DNA of 64,000 nt from Aminicenans sp964648465 (GTDB lineage: Bacteria; Acidobacteriota; Aminicenantia; Aminicenantales; Aminicenantaceae). The stretch covers positions 4,972 through 68,971 of the forward strand of contig CAZYMU010000012.1 of assembly GCA_964648465.1 (NCBI GenBank), written 5' to 3'. The first letter of the stretch is position 1. The number at the start of each line of letters is the position of its first letter. Below, piece after piece: positions 49,392-58,155 of the stretch. The translations under genes were made by a program, and so were the position numbers. The notes under the pieces are model-generated. The model searched no databases. It was not told the DNA's origin and was given only the letters and a program-made list of their open reading frames with translations.

Positions 49392-50165
49392 ATGAAAATA
49401 TCGAAGGAACAACAAAAATCAAGTCTTCAAAAAGCCCTGCTGGATGAAAAGAAATCAGCTTTTAAAAAATACAAAGAGCTATTTGTAGGAAAGAAAGGAT
49501 TGTGGCGGCTTATTAAATATGAATGTATTGCTGTGTTTTTATCCAGGATACCAGGAGCTCTCGGGCTTTTTTTGCGGAAAATTTTCTATCCCAGGATATT
49601 AATAAAAGTGGGAAAGGGAGTTGCTTTTGGGCACCACGTTACTATCAGGCATCCCCATAAAATATCAGTTGGGGACAATTCTTTCATAGATGATTACGCT
49701 GTTTTAGATGCAAAGGGAAAAGACAATCAGGGAATCGTAATAGGAAAGAATGTTATTGTAGGGCGCAGTACTATCCTTAGTTGTAAGGGGGGATCCATTA
49801 TCCTTGAGGATTATTCCAACATCTCTGCAAATTGTTCCTTGTTTTCAGAGACAGTAATCAATATTGGGAAATACACATTTTTGGCGGGACATTGTTATTT
49901 AGTGGCTGGTGGAAATCACAGCTTTTCAAGGACAGACATCCCGATTATGTTCCAGCCATCCCTGTTGAAAGGTGGTATAACAATACAAGAAGATTGCTGG
50001 CTTGGAGCTTCTGTGACTGTCCTTGATGGTGTGTCAATAGAAAAAGGATGTGTTATCGGTGCAGGAGCTGTTGTTATCAAGTCTTTTCCTGAATATTCAG
50101 TAGCAGTAGGGAATCCGGCCAGAAAAATCCGAGACCGCAGAAAGCAACAGAAGGAGAAAAGTTAG
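49392..50165 (+). CDS. Hexapeptide-repeat (left-handed beta-helix) acyltransferase
   Basis: O-acetyl/acyltransferase of the LbH superfamily. The product (257 residues from ATG 49392; 269 from TTG 49356) has an N-terminal helical part with a short hydrophobic segment (RIPGALGLFLRK), then hexapeptide repeats from VGKGVAFGHHVTIRHPHKISVGDNSFID onward, with typical IVIGKNVIVGRST, GGITIQEDCWLGASVTVLDGVSIEKGCVIGAGAVV units and a VAVGNPARKI end. Such enzymes decorate cell-surface sugars. The SGNH hydrolase nearby could remove such groups, which is inference. Confidence 0.85.
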   Translation: MKISKEQQKSSLQKALLDEKKSAFKKYKELFVGKKGLWRLIKYECIAVFLSRIPGALGLFLRKIFYPRILIKVGKGVAFGHHVTIRHPHKISVGDNSFIDDYAVLDAKGKDNQGIVIGKNVIVGRSTILSCKGGSIILEDYSNISANCSLFSETVINIGKYTFLAGHCYLVAGGNHSFSRTDIPIMFQPSLLKGGITIQEDCWLGASVTVLDGVSIEKGCVIGAGAVVIKSFPEYSVAVGNPARKIRDRRKQQKEKS

Positions 50166-50226
50166 ATGTTTTTTTATGTTTTCTACATTGGCCGTCTTAA
50201 GAAATCTCGGTTTAATAAGGATTTGT

Positions 50227-52041
50227 TTATTTAACTGTTGTATATGCGGCCGCTCCTTCTATATTGTTCTGGTCTACTGCTGTCAAAGCAAAGCGATATA
50301 GTTCAGAATTTTGCACATTTCTTACACTATAATTAAATGTAGTTGCAGGTACTTCCTCCAGGATAATTTTGTCTCCATTGTTTTGTATTGTATAAATTCT
50401 GTATTTTTGGATGTTATTTGAGTTTGGGTTTTGTGCCCATGTTAATTGAATCACAGTTTCCCTGTAGAAAAGAGACCTGTTTTCCTTTTTTACCCCAGCA
50501 AAGTTTAAAGGAGGTAAAATATAAGAGACTTGAATTTTTTGACCTGGAGTGATGCTGGTAAAAGTCCTTTCTTCTCCATTTAGAAAAGTGACTTTTAAAT
50601 CGTATTCTGAAGAAGCAGGAGCGCCGAAATGAACTGTAGGCATGTCCTGTCCGAGATACCCATATTCTCCATGAATTTCACGGTGGCCTTTAAGAAATTT
50701 AGGTTGGCCAAGATGTCCTGCTAGGTATAAATCCAGTTTGGTTCCCAATGCACCGATGCCTCCCGTGTAATCTAATACATCAATTTGAATCCAGTTGGAA
50801 TCATTAATGTCGTTCCTGAAAAGTAAATTATAACCTTCTTTGTCAGCAAGATAGATATCTAAATCCCCGTCATTGTCAAAATCGCCCAGGGCACTGCTGC
50901 GAGGGTCTTTACTGTAGAGAGAAGCTTCCAATCCAGAGTCGGCACTTAAGACTGGTGAGAAAATACCCTGGCCGTTATTTTCATAAACATTTCCTCCAGA
51001 AACAAACATATCCAGATCTGTGTCATGGTCAAAATCTCCAAAACACACATGGAAACTTCCGGCAGTTGTTATGATTTGATATCGGCTGAAAAAGCCCCCT
51101 GTGTTTTTATACAGGGTTACTCTATATTTTCTGATTATAGCCAAATCCAGATCTCCGTCGTTGTCAATATCAGCAAAAGTCATCCCGTTATCTATAATAT
51201 TTAGAGTTGAAGGAAGCCCTAGGTCCCGGCCATAGTTGAAGAAATAACCTGTTCCATCATTGAGATAAATAGTTGATGGCCCTGACCATTTTGCCTCGGC
51301 TATATCTATATCTCCATCTCCGTCTATATCGATTGCTGTTACTCCCTGAACAAATGATGTCCAGTCAATTCCGAGGTACATCACTGTAAAAGTTCCGTCT
51401 CCATTGTTGATATAGAAATTTTCTAATTTTTCCGGGGGAAAAGGGGCTGGATTAAAAAATTGGGGATTTGTTAGTGCGTTGGAAAAGTATAGATCGATAT
51501 CTCCATCTCCGTCAAAATCCGAAGCAGCTACTCCCCTAGATGCAGCATCTATTTCTTGGGAAGGAGAAATGGTGTTTGTAATATCCTTAAAATATCCATC
51601 TCCGTCATTTTGATAAATATGGTTGTGAGCAGGACTTATTCCATCATACGTTGTGGTTGAAAACAGGTCGAAATCTCTATCGTTATCAAGGTCACAAAAT
51701 ACGGCTCCGTGGGTTCCAATGGCATACTTGTCAGACACACCGCGTTCGAGTGCTTCATCTTTGAAATAATTCCCGTAATTGACATATAAAATGTTACTAA
51801 CATCTAGAACACCCTGTGCTCCGACGTTTTTTATGTAAATGTCCAGCTTCCCATCGCTGTTAACATCTATCCAGCAAACACCATGTCCTCCAAAATAATC
51901 ATATCCTTTGATTCCAAACATCTCTGAGACATTTGTGAAATGAATCTCAGCGTATGTGATAATTGTCAGAAACGCCAGTAAAAACAGGGAAAAGCCAAAT
52001 TTTTTTAAATAGGATAAGACGCTTATAGTTTCTCTATTCAT
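50227..52041 (-). CDS. Secreted FG-GAP/VCBS repeat protein with ASPIC/UnbV domain
   Basis: About 604 residues, signal peptide near the start (SLFLLAFLTIITYAE). Seven or more FG-GAP-like repeats carry calcium-loop motifs of the DxDxDGDxD type: DVNSDGKLDIY, DLDNDRDFDLF, DFDGDGDIDLY, DIDGDGDIDIAE, DIDNDGDLDLAI, DFDHDTDLDMF and DFDNDGDLDIY. They are followed by an ASPIC/UnbV-type segment (GALGTKLDLYLAGH...FGAPASSEYDLKVTFLNGEERTF) and a C-terminal FnIII-like domain (VIQLTWAQNPNSNNIQKYRIY). Probably extracellular adhesion or carbohydrate binding. The start is uncertain: GTG 52104 or ATG 52041. Confidence 0.83.
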   Translation of the reverse strand: MNRETISVLSYLKKFGFSLFLLAFLTIITYAEIHFTNVSEMFGIKGYDYFGGHGVCWIDVNSDGKLDIYIKNVGAQGVLDVSNILYVNYGNYFKDEALERGVSDKYAIGTHGAVFCDLDNDRDFDLFSTTTYDGISPAHNHIYQNDGDGYFKDITNTISPSQEIDAASRGVAASDFDGDGDIDLYFSNALTNPQFFNPAPFPPEKLENFYINNGDGTFTVMYLGIDWTSFVQGVTAIDIDGDGDIDIAEAKWSGPSTIYLNDGTGYFFNYGRDLGLPSTLNIIDNGMTFADIDNDGDLDLAIIRKYRVTLYKNTGGFFSRYQIITTAGSFHVCFGDFDHDTDLDMFVSGGNVYENNGQGIFSPVLSADSGLEASLYSKDPRSSALGDFDNDGDLDIYLADKEGYNLLFRNDINDSNWIQIDVLDYTGGIGALGTKLDLYLAGHLGQPKFLKGHREIHGEYGYLGQDMPTVHFGAPASSEYDLKVTFLNGEERTFTSITPGQKIQVSYILPPLNFAGVKKENRSLFYRETVIQLTWAQNPNSNNIQKYRIYTIQNNGDKIILEEVPATTFNYSVRNVQNSELYRFALTAVDQNNIEGAAAYTTVK

Positions 52042-52181
52042 CGAATTGCATAACAATTGTATCAATTTTTCTTTCTCCGTTGTCAAGTAAAATTCTTTGG
52101 TCACATACGGAGTACTAGACTGTATGATTTTAATGTTTTAGTTTATATGATAAAATTGTGAAACTTATATAGGAGTTAATC

Positions 52182-54041
52182 GTGAATTTGAAAGCAAAAT
52201 ATAGTATCTACTTGATTTGTATGCTAATAATGGGATTAACGTACTGTTCAAAAAAAGAGCGCTTGTTTGAAAGATCGTGTATTGATGCAGAAAAAGAGGG
52301 GGATCTGTCGCTAAAAAAAGACTATTTTGGAAATCTTTATTATGGGAAGACAAATGTGACATTTAGATTTGAGGCCAATACCAATAAGATGGAGATTCAA
52401 AGCGGAATTATTGGGGAAATTGGCATCAATTTTGGCTGTATTGCTGATTCTGACGGGATACTGCAAATTTATAAGAAAGAACAAGGAAAAGACAGGCAGC
52501 TGCATCAAGTAGAAGAGCTTTCAATAAACGAGGGCTATAATGATTTGTCTTTTTTCATTAACCTGGATAAGAATGAACATTTAGTCGTGAAAAGCCTGGA
52601 AGGTTCTGGTGTAGTCTTTTCGAAACCTGTTATTTACAAGTTGTTGCCGCCCGATAAAAGAACAAATATATTCTTGATTTCAGTTGACACTCTAAGTTCT
52701 TTACATATGAGCATGTACGAGTATCAAAGAAAGACTACTCCAAATATTAAAGGGATTGCTCAAGATGCTGTTGTTTTTTTGAATGCTTTTTCAAACTCGT
52801 CGTGGACCGTATCATCTCATATGAGTCTGTTCACTTCTCTTCTCGAACACGGACATAAGGTTGAGGAACTGAAAAATTACGTTATTGAAAATGAAAAAGT
52901 AATGCAATCAAAACCACTTTCTGTATTTCCACTTTCTTATTCTATCCCTTTTTTGGTTGAATCAATATCAGAGGATTTTATAACTTTAAGTTATAATGGC
53001 GGCCTCAAGGTAAATGCAGTATTTGGCTTTTATAGAGGATTTGATTTGTATTTTAGTAATTGGGATGACTTTACTTCTCCGAAGGCCTCCGAGATGTTGT
53101 TCCAGGAGGTAGAAGACAAATTAGTTAAGTCCAAGTTTCCGAAAACATTTTATTTTTTACATACCTATCAGGTACATGCGCCGCATAATCCAAGGATAAG
53201 TTTTTTAAATAAAATTTCTAAAAGCACAAAATTAAAAGATTTTGACTATGAGAGAGATCTGGGAGGAAACAGATATATATTTAAGAAATGTGATGATCGG
53301 TTTGTTGAGGATGTTAAATCTCTGTATGATGCAGAGATTTTAAATTTTGATCATTATTTTGGAAAATTCATAGAATTCTTAAAAACAAAAAATTTGTACG
53401 ACAGGTCAATGATCATTCTGTTGGCAGATCATGGCGAAGAATTTTTTGAACATAAAAGGTGGGCACATGGATCTGATTTATACAATGAACAGATTAGAAT
53501 CCCGTTGATAATAAAATTCCCGCATAGTCAATTTAGTGGAAAAAAAACAAAAGAAAATGTGAGTCTATTGGATGTTCTGCCTACTTTAATGGAATTTTAT
53601 GGTATGAAAGCACCTAAAGATGTAAGCGGCCGATCTTTAATGCCTGTTATTAAAGACGGAAAAGGATTTAACAGGCCTGTTGTGTCCTCGATATTTAGAT
53701 TTAAGCCCTTTGAAATGCTTCCTGGAAAAATCGCAGTAATCAAAGATAATCTTAAAATTATCTATAATGAAAAATACACAATGGAAAGTTATAAATATTT
53801 TGTTCATAGGCCTCCAAGCATTATATCAAAGCTCGAATTATATGATTTAGAGAAAGACCCCGGAGAGAGAGAAAATCTGTTTTCAAAAGAGAGTAAAGAA
53901 AAGGATTATTTGTTTCAGTATATAAAAATATTAATAAAAGAAATGGATGAGGCAAAAAAAAGTGAAGTCAGAGGCGAAAAGCAAAAAATATCTAAGGAAA
54001 TGCGGGAAAGATTAAGAAGTCTTGGATATATAGATAAATAA
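52182..54041 (+). CDS. Sulfatase-fold lipoprotein (alkaline phosphatase superfamily)
   Basis: A 619-residue lipoprotein (lipobox-like GLTYC, Cys22). After a beta-rich N-terminal region the sulfatase fold begins: ISVDTLSSLHMSMY (metal-binding Asp), TTPNIKGIAQDAVVFLNAFSNSSWTVSSHMSLFTSL, LLADHGEEFFEHKRWAHGSDLYNEQIRIPLIIKFP and SLLDVLPTLMEFYG. The Cys/Ser of the formylglycine motif C/S-x-P-S-R is not present; the equivalent site reads SSWTVSSH (residues 206-213), so it is more likely a phosphatase/phosphoglycerol- or phosphoethanolamine-type enzyme with a Thr/Ser nucleophile. GTG start with AGGAG 7 bases before. Confidence 0.84.
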   Translation: MNLKAKYSIYLICMLIMGLTYCSKKERLFERSCIDAEKEGDLSLKKDYFGNLYYGKTNVTFRFEANTNKMEIQSGIIGEIGINFGCIADSDGILQIYKKEQGKDRQLHQVEELSINEGYNDLSFFINLDKNEHLVVKSLEGSGVVFSKPVIYKLLPPDKRTNIFLISVDTLSSLHMSMYEYQRKTTPNIKGIAQDAVVFLNAFSNSSWTVSSHMSLFTSLLEHGHKVEELKNYVIENEKVMQSKPLSVFPLSYSIPFLVESISEDFITLSYNGGLKVNAVFGFYRGFDLYFSNWDDFTSPKASEMLFQEVEDKLVKSKFPKTFYFLHTYQVHAPHNPRISFLNKISKSTKLKDFDYERDLGGNRYIFKKCDDRFVEDVKSLYDAEILNFDHYFGKFIEFLKTKNLYDRSMIILLADHGEEFFEHKRWAHGSDLYNEQIRIPLIIKFPHSQFSGKKTKENVSLLDVLPTLMEFYGMKAPKDVSGRSLMPVIKDGKGFNRPVVSSIFRFKPFEMLPGKIAVIKDNLKIIYNEKYTMESYKYFVHRPPSIISKLELYDLEKDPGERENLFSKESKEKDYLFQYIKILIKEMDEAKKSEVRGEKQKISKEMRERLRSLGYIDK

Positions 54042-54047
54042 TCTCGA

Positions 54048-55025
54048 TTATGGCATTTTTTTTGTGATAAATTTCCAGATGTATTCTTTGGGCACACCTA
54101 AAAACCCGGCTCTCCATAACCTGTCGCATTTTGAGCAGGTTTCAATATCGTCTATTTCACGGCAAGAAAGTTTTTTTCTAAGCCAGACCATTTTTTCATT
54201 GTTCCATATTGATTCCAAAGAAGCTTCTTTTACATTTCCCACAATATAATGGCCGAAAAAGTCCTGGGTGCATGGAAGAACATCACCGTTCCAGAATATA
54301 ATTAGAGCATTCCAGGGGAAAGGACAAACAGAGTATCTTACTTTATCCTCCTTTTTTTCTATTTCGCCTGCCCAGTTATGGAGTTCTTTCATGACAAAAC
54401 TGTCCAGCGGTAGATGTTTAAACAAATCATGAAATTTTTCTTTTGCTTTAGAAGGCTCTGCTTTGTCTTTATTATTGAAATTGATAACTTCGATGGCTGT
54501 TTGCGGTTTTTTTGAGTTTGCGGCTTTTTTTATCTCTAAGAAACGGACTATGTTACGAATAGTTTTCTCAAAGTTTCCACCGACGCGGATTCTCTCATAG
54601 GTTTCCTTATCATAACCGTCAAAAGAGAAGGAAAGCCGGTCCAGGCCGGAAGAGATGATTTTTTGAGATAATTCCTCTGTCAGCAAAGAACCGTTTGTAT
54701 GAATCCTGGTAAACAGATGCCTCTGTTTGGCATATTCAATCATCTCAATAAGTTGAGGGTGCAGCAGGGATTCTCCGCGGTGAGCAAGGTTTATATCGAA
54801 AATATAATGTTGGGCTTCATCTATTATTTTCCTGAACACCTTGAACTCCATGAATCCTTTCTGTTCTTTTTTAAGGTCTTTATTTGGGCACATAATGCAG
54901 TTATAATTGCAGAAGCTTGTGAGCTCCACCCATAGACGCACAGGTAGATATGGAAGGATTGGGGAATTTTTGCGGTAATGGAAAAAAAGCTTGGCCAGAC
55001 GAGGCCAGTATTTTTTAGATTTCAT
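54048..55025 (-). CDS. Radical SAM protein with SPASM domain
   Basis: A 325-residue radical SAM enzyme: the cluster motif CNYNCIMC (Cys39, Cys43, Cys46), the GE-like motif (LAHRGESLLHP), a beta-strand region RIHTNGSLLTEEL and SFSFDGYDKETYERIR, and C-terminal SPASM cysteines (CPFPWNALIIFWNGDVLPCTQD, then CREIDDIETCSKCDRLW). Its start overlaps the end of the S9 peptidase gene by 11 bases, so the two are co-translated. Substrate unknown. No precursor peptide was found around it. Confidence 0.88.
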   Translation of the reverse strand: MKSKKYWPRLAKLFFHYRKNSPILPYLPVRLWVELTSFCNYNCIMCPNKDLKKEQKGFMEFKVFRKIIDEAQHYIFDINLAHRGESLLHPQLIEMIEYAKQRHLFTRIHTNGSLLTEELSQKIISSGLDRLSFSFDGYDKETYERIRVGGNFEKTIRNIVRFLEIKKAANSKKPQTAIEVINFNNKDKAEPSKAKEKFHDLFKHLPLDSFVMKELHNWAGEIEKKEDKVRYSVCPFPWNALIIFWNGDVLPCTQDFFGHYIVGNVKEASLESIWNNEKMVWLRKKLSCREIDDIETCSKCDRLWRAGFLGVPKEYIWKFITKKMP

Positions 55026-57423
55026 TCTGGCTCTTCTTCACATATTTATCAAACCATTCTATCATTTCTGCAAGGACATCAAGAACAGATTCTTTTGCTC
55101 TGTAGCCATGGCTTTCGTTGGGGAGGAAGACTAATCGGGCGGTGGCCCCGTGGCCTTTTAATGCATGAAAGAGCCTCTGTGATTGGATTGGGAATGTGCC
55201 GGAATTATTATCAGCTTCTCCATGGATAAGAAGAATGGGTTCGTTTATCTTGTCTGCGTGCATAAATGGAGAAACTTTGAAGTATATTTCTGGTGCTTCC
55301 CAGAGGGTCCTTCGTTCGCTCTGGAATCCAAACGGTGTCAGAGTTCTATTGTAAGCGCCGCTGCGAGCGATGCCTGCAGCAAATAGGTCACAGTGAGCAA
55401 GCAGGTTAGCCGTCATGAAGGCGCCGTAGCTGTGTCCGCCGACTCCTACACGTTTAGAATCAATGATGCCCATGGAATCCAGTTTATCTATAGCTGTTTT
55501 AGAGCTGGCAACGATTTGTTCTATAAATGTGTTGTTCATAGTTTTAGGATCTCCTACGATTGGCATCTGGGCACTGTCTAGTACAGCATACCCCTGCGTG
55601 ACAAAGAACAGCTGCGAAATTCCTCTAAAGAATGTAAACCTGTTTGGAGATCCTCGGACCTGGCCTGCTAATTTTGGATTGCTGTATTCAATTGGATAAG
55701 CCCAGATGACTAAAGGCATTCTCTCTCCTTCCTTGTAGTCGGGAGGGAGATAAAGCGTTCCGGAGAGAGATACGCCATCCTTCCTGACGTATTTAATAAG
55801 CTGTTTTTTCATTCCTGTCATCTGAGGAGCCGGGTCTTTGTAGGTTGTCAAGGCTTTCTTCTTTTTGTTTTTCAGAGTCATTAAATAATAATTGGGAGGT
55901 TCTGTCTTGGATTCATAGCTTGTTATGAGTTGTTTTCTCGAATTGCCTGCGAAATCTATGAATCTCTCGTAACTTGATTCCCCGCATTGGAATAGGCGTT
56001 TTGTCTTCATTGTCCTGAAATTTAATCTATCAAGAAAAGGCATGTCTCCTTTGGGGGAAGCGCCGCTTCCGGCGAGATAGATCCAGTCTTTGTCTTGTAG
56101 GATTATAATCTCTCCTCTGGGAGTTGTTGTAAAGACAGGAGAGCCGGGGTCATTGTATCTGTCATGAATGCTGCGGTCGAAGATTTTTTTAGGGGCCTGG
56201 CCTGGTCTATCAACATTAACAAGATATGTTGTTCGCCATCTTCTTTTCCAGTCATATTCAGTAAGGAGAGCTTCGCCAGCGGACTTGAACCAGGAAATGC
56301 CTGAATAGCGATGTTGAATTTTCATGACTTCTCTTGGGTTTTCCTCGAAAGGAGAAGAAAGGCTCATGATTTTATCCCTGTACGGGACTTTTAACTCAGG
56401 GTCTCCTTTATCCAGAGCTTCAACCCAGATAAGAGTGGCAGGATGGAGTGCTCTCCATTCAAGTGCTCTCGGTCCTGTTGGAACGCCTCTCATGGGGACA
56501 GCATCTGCCAGAGGAAGGTCAGCCAAGAGACGAACAATTTCTCCATTTGTATCCCAGATTTCCAGCGAATGGGTAAAATAAAAATATGGGATACTATAGG
56601 AAAATGGCTTTTTTATCCTGTAAACAAGAAGATAGTCCCCACGTGGTGAGGGGTCTGGAGTAAGGAAAATGCCTGGAGACCCGATTTTTTGGGATTGTTC
56701 GCTAAGAACATCAATTTTTAAGAACTGAGAAGTTGCATAATAGTCAAATAAAGCTTCATCATATGGATCTTTCAAAAGATCTTGGTATGTCCAGACTTTT
56801 GCGAATTTACCAGAAGTCTCCTGAATATTAGGCCCTACAGGTACATCGGGCTTCTTCGGAGGGGAACCCCGATTCTCCAGGATGGTATGGACTAAGATAT
56901 GGTGGTTGTCAGGAAGCCATTGGAAGCCCCGGCTCAAAGTTGCATTTATAACAGCTTTTGTGAGGGCTTTTGCTTTCCCTGTTTTAGGCTCTAATGCCCA
57001 AAGTTCGACTCCATTATCCAAATAACGTGTAAAAGCCGCCCACTTGCCGTCATAGGACCAATAAGGAAAACCAAACTTTGCTCCTTCAGGAAGAGAAACG
57101 CGCCTTTCGGAGCCGGTTTTAATATCCTTTATTACGAGTCCTGTATAGAAAGTTGTAACCTGGCGGCTGTTATTTTTTGGAGTAATTCTTGTTCCTGCAA
57201 TTCTGAGCAAAGGCTGTGACATATATGCAATAGACGGCATAGTCTCGTATTCTATAAGGATAATGTAGTCTTTTTTTGGGCTTATGCTTGCGCGAGGAGG
57301 TGGAGTAGCATTCACAATATCCACAACTTCTTTTGGAGGAAGTTTATAAGGTTCTTGCGAAAAGAGGAACAGTCTAGAGAGAAGAATTAAAGTTATAGTA
57401 AAAACTAAAACTGCTTTTTTCAT
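55015..57423 (-). CDS. Secreted S9 prolyl-oligopeptidase family protease, glutamyl-endopeptidase (S9D)-like
   Basis: An exported serine peptidase of 802 residues: a signal peptide (to about residue 22), an N-terminal propeller-like region (about 40-570, with SYDGKWAAFTRYLDNGVELWALE) and a C-terminal alpha/beta hydrolase domain. Catalytic triad: Ser665 in GGHSYGAFM, Asp738 in HGEADNNSGTFPIQS, His772 in NESHGYRA. The HGEADNNSGTFP and ESHGYRAKES pattern is that of the glutamyl endopeptidase (S9D) group. GGAGG ribosome-binding site before the ATG. Confidence 0.9.
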   Translation of the reverse strand: MKKAVLVFTITLILLSRLFLFSQEPYKLPPKEVVDIVNATPPPRASISPKKDYIILIEYETMPSIAYMSQPLLRIAGTRITPKNNSRQVTTFYTGLVIKDIKTGSERRVSLPEGAKFGFPYWSYDGKWAAFTRYLDNGVELWALEPKTGKAKALTKAVINATLSRGFQWLPDNHHILVHTILENRGSPPKKPDVPVGPNIQETSGKFAKVWTYQDLLKDPYDEALFDYYATSQFLKIDVLSEQSQKIGSPGIFLTPDPSPRGDYLLVYRIKKPFSYSIPYFYFTHSLEIWDTNGEIVRLLADLPLADAVPMRGVPTGPRALEWRALHPATLIWVEALDKGDPELKVPYRDKIMSLSSPFEENPREVMKIQHRYSGISWFKSAGEALLTEYDWKRRWRTTYLVNVDRPGQAPKKIFDRSIHDRYNDPGSPVFTTTPRGEIIILQDKDWIYLAGSGASPKGDMPFLDRLNFRTMKTKRLFQCGESSYERFIDFAGNSRKQLITSYESKTEPPNYYLMTLKNKKKKALTTYKDPAPQMTGMKKQLIKYVRKDGVSLSGTLYLPPDYKEGERMPLVIWAYPIEYSNPKLAGQVRGSPNRFTFFRGISQLFFVTQGYAVLDSAQMPIVGDPKTMNNTFIEQIVASSKTAIDKLDSMGIIDSKRVGVGGHSYGAFMTANLLAHCDLFAAGIARSGAYNRTLTPFGFQSERRTLWEAPEIYFKVSPFMHADKINEPILLIHGEADNNSGTFPIQSQRLFHALKGHGATARLVFLPNESHGYRAKESVLDVLAEMIEWFDKYVKKSQNEI

Positions 57424-57464
57424 GGTTTATCCTCCGAAAAACATAATTATTCATCCTCTGCTTT

Positions 57465-57493
57465 ACTATATCCAAATATATAAATAATTTCAA
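57465..57493 (-). promoter_or_regulatory. Sigma70-type promoter for the S9 peptidase and radical SAM genes
   Basis: On the minus strand: TTGAAA (57488-57493), 17-base spacer, TATAGT (57465-57470). Predicted leader of about 35 bases containing the GGAGG site. Confidence 0.5.
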
Positions 57494-57689
57494 TTTTGCT
57501 TTTTGGGTGATGGGAAATTGGGAGGAGTCTTGGTGTCAACCGTTGTTGACAGTTAAGGAAGATTTAACCATGAGTATTCCACGAATGTTGACAGCGCTTT
57601 TAGTAATTTTTTTGTTCTTATCTGGAATTTGTTTAGGTTCAATAATGGCACAACTAATGCAAGCACTAAATAAGCGAAAGGAGGAAATA

Positions 57690-58088
57690 GTGGCAATTTT
57701 TTCCACAAAGAACCAGTATGGTTTTACTCTGATTGAATTTCTTATCTGTTCTTCGATAATTACTTTTCTTATCGTAGGGACAGCTCAAATGATGTCCCAT
57801 TCACTTCTCGTAAAAAAGAGAAGCGAATGCAGCATAAAGTCGGTGGAATTGGCTTCAGCAAAGCTTGAATACTTAAAGTCTCTTTCTTATGAAGATGAGA
57901 AATTGAATAGGGGTTCCGTGTCAGAATTTGTTAGAACAGGCGACAGTGAAAATTTATTTTACAGAGAATGGAGAATTCAGGATGTTAATGCTGACATGAA
58001 AAAAATAGAGATTGGATGTTTTCATGTAAATTACCCTCAGAAAGGAACCAGATTAGTTCTTTTTTTATCTGGAAAACTTGGATTCTGA
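57690..58088 (+). CDS. Type IV minor pilin / pseudopilin (PilV-like)
   Basis: With the GTG at 57690 and its AGGAGG site, the product is 132 residues starting MAIFSTKNQYGFTLIEFLIC. The prepilin cleavage motif is G/FTLIE, with Glu at +5 and a 20-residue hydrophobic helix after it. The frame is open much further upstream, and a second start, ATG at 57570 with AAGGAAG before it, would add 40 residues with their own membrane segment (MLTALLVIFLFLSGICLGSI). The shorter form has the normal prepilin leader and is preferred. First gene of a four-gene pilin cluster. Confidence 0.78.
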   Translation: MAIFSTKNQYGFTLIEFLICSSIITFLIVGTAQMMSHSLLVKKRSECSIKSVELASAKLEYLKSLSYEDEKLNRGSVSEFVRTGDSENLFYREWRIQDVNADMKKIEIGCFHVNYPQKGTRLVLFLSGKLGF

Positions 58089-58155
58089 TGAGGCAGAACA
58101 GAAACTCTGAATATGCGATGAATAATGATTCTGAGGCAGGGTAATTCATAATATC

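Noticed and set aside
52182..54041. Calling this gene a classical sulfatase
   Set aside because: The Cys/Ser-x-Pro-Ser-Arg formylglycine motif is missing; only the superfamily fold is supported.
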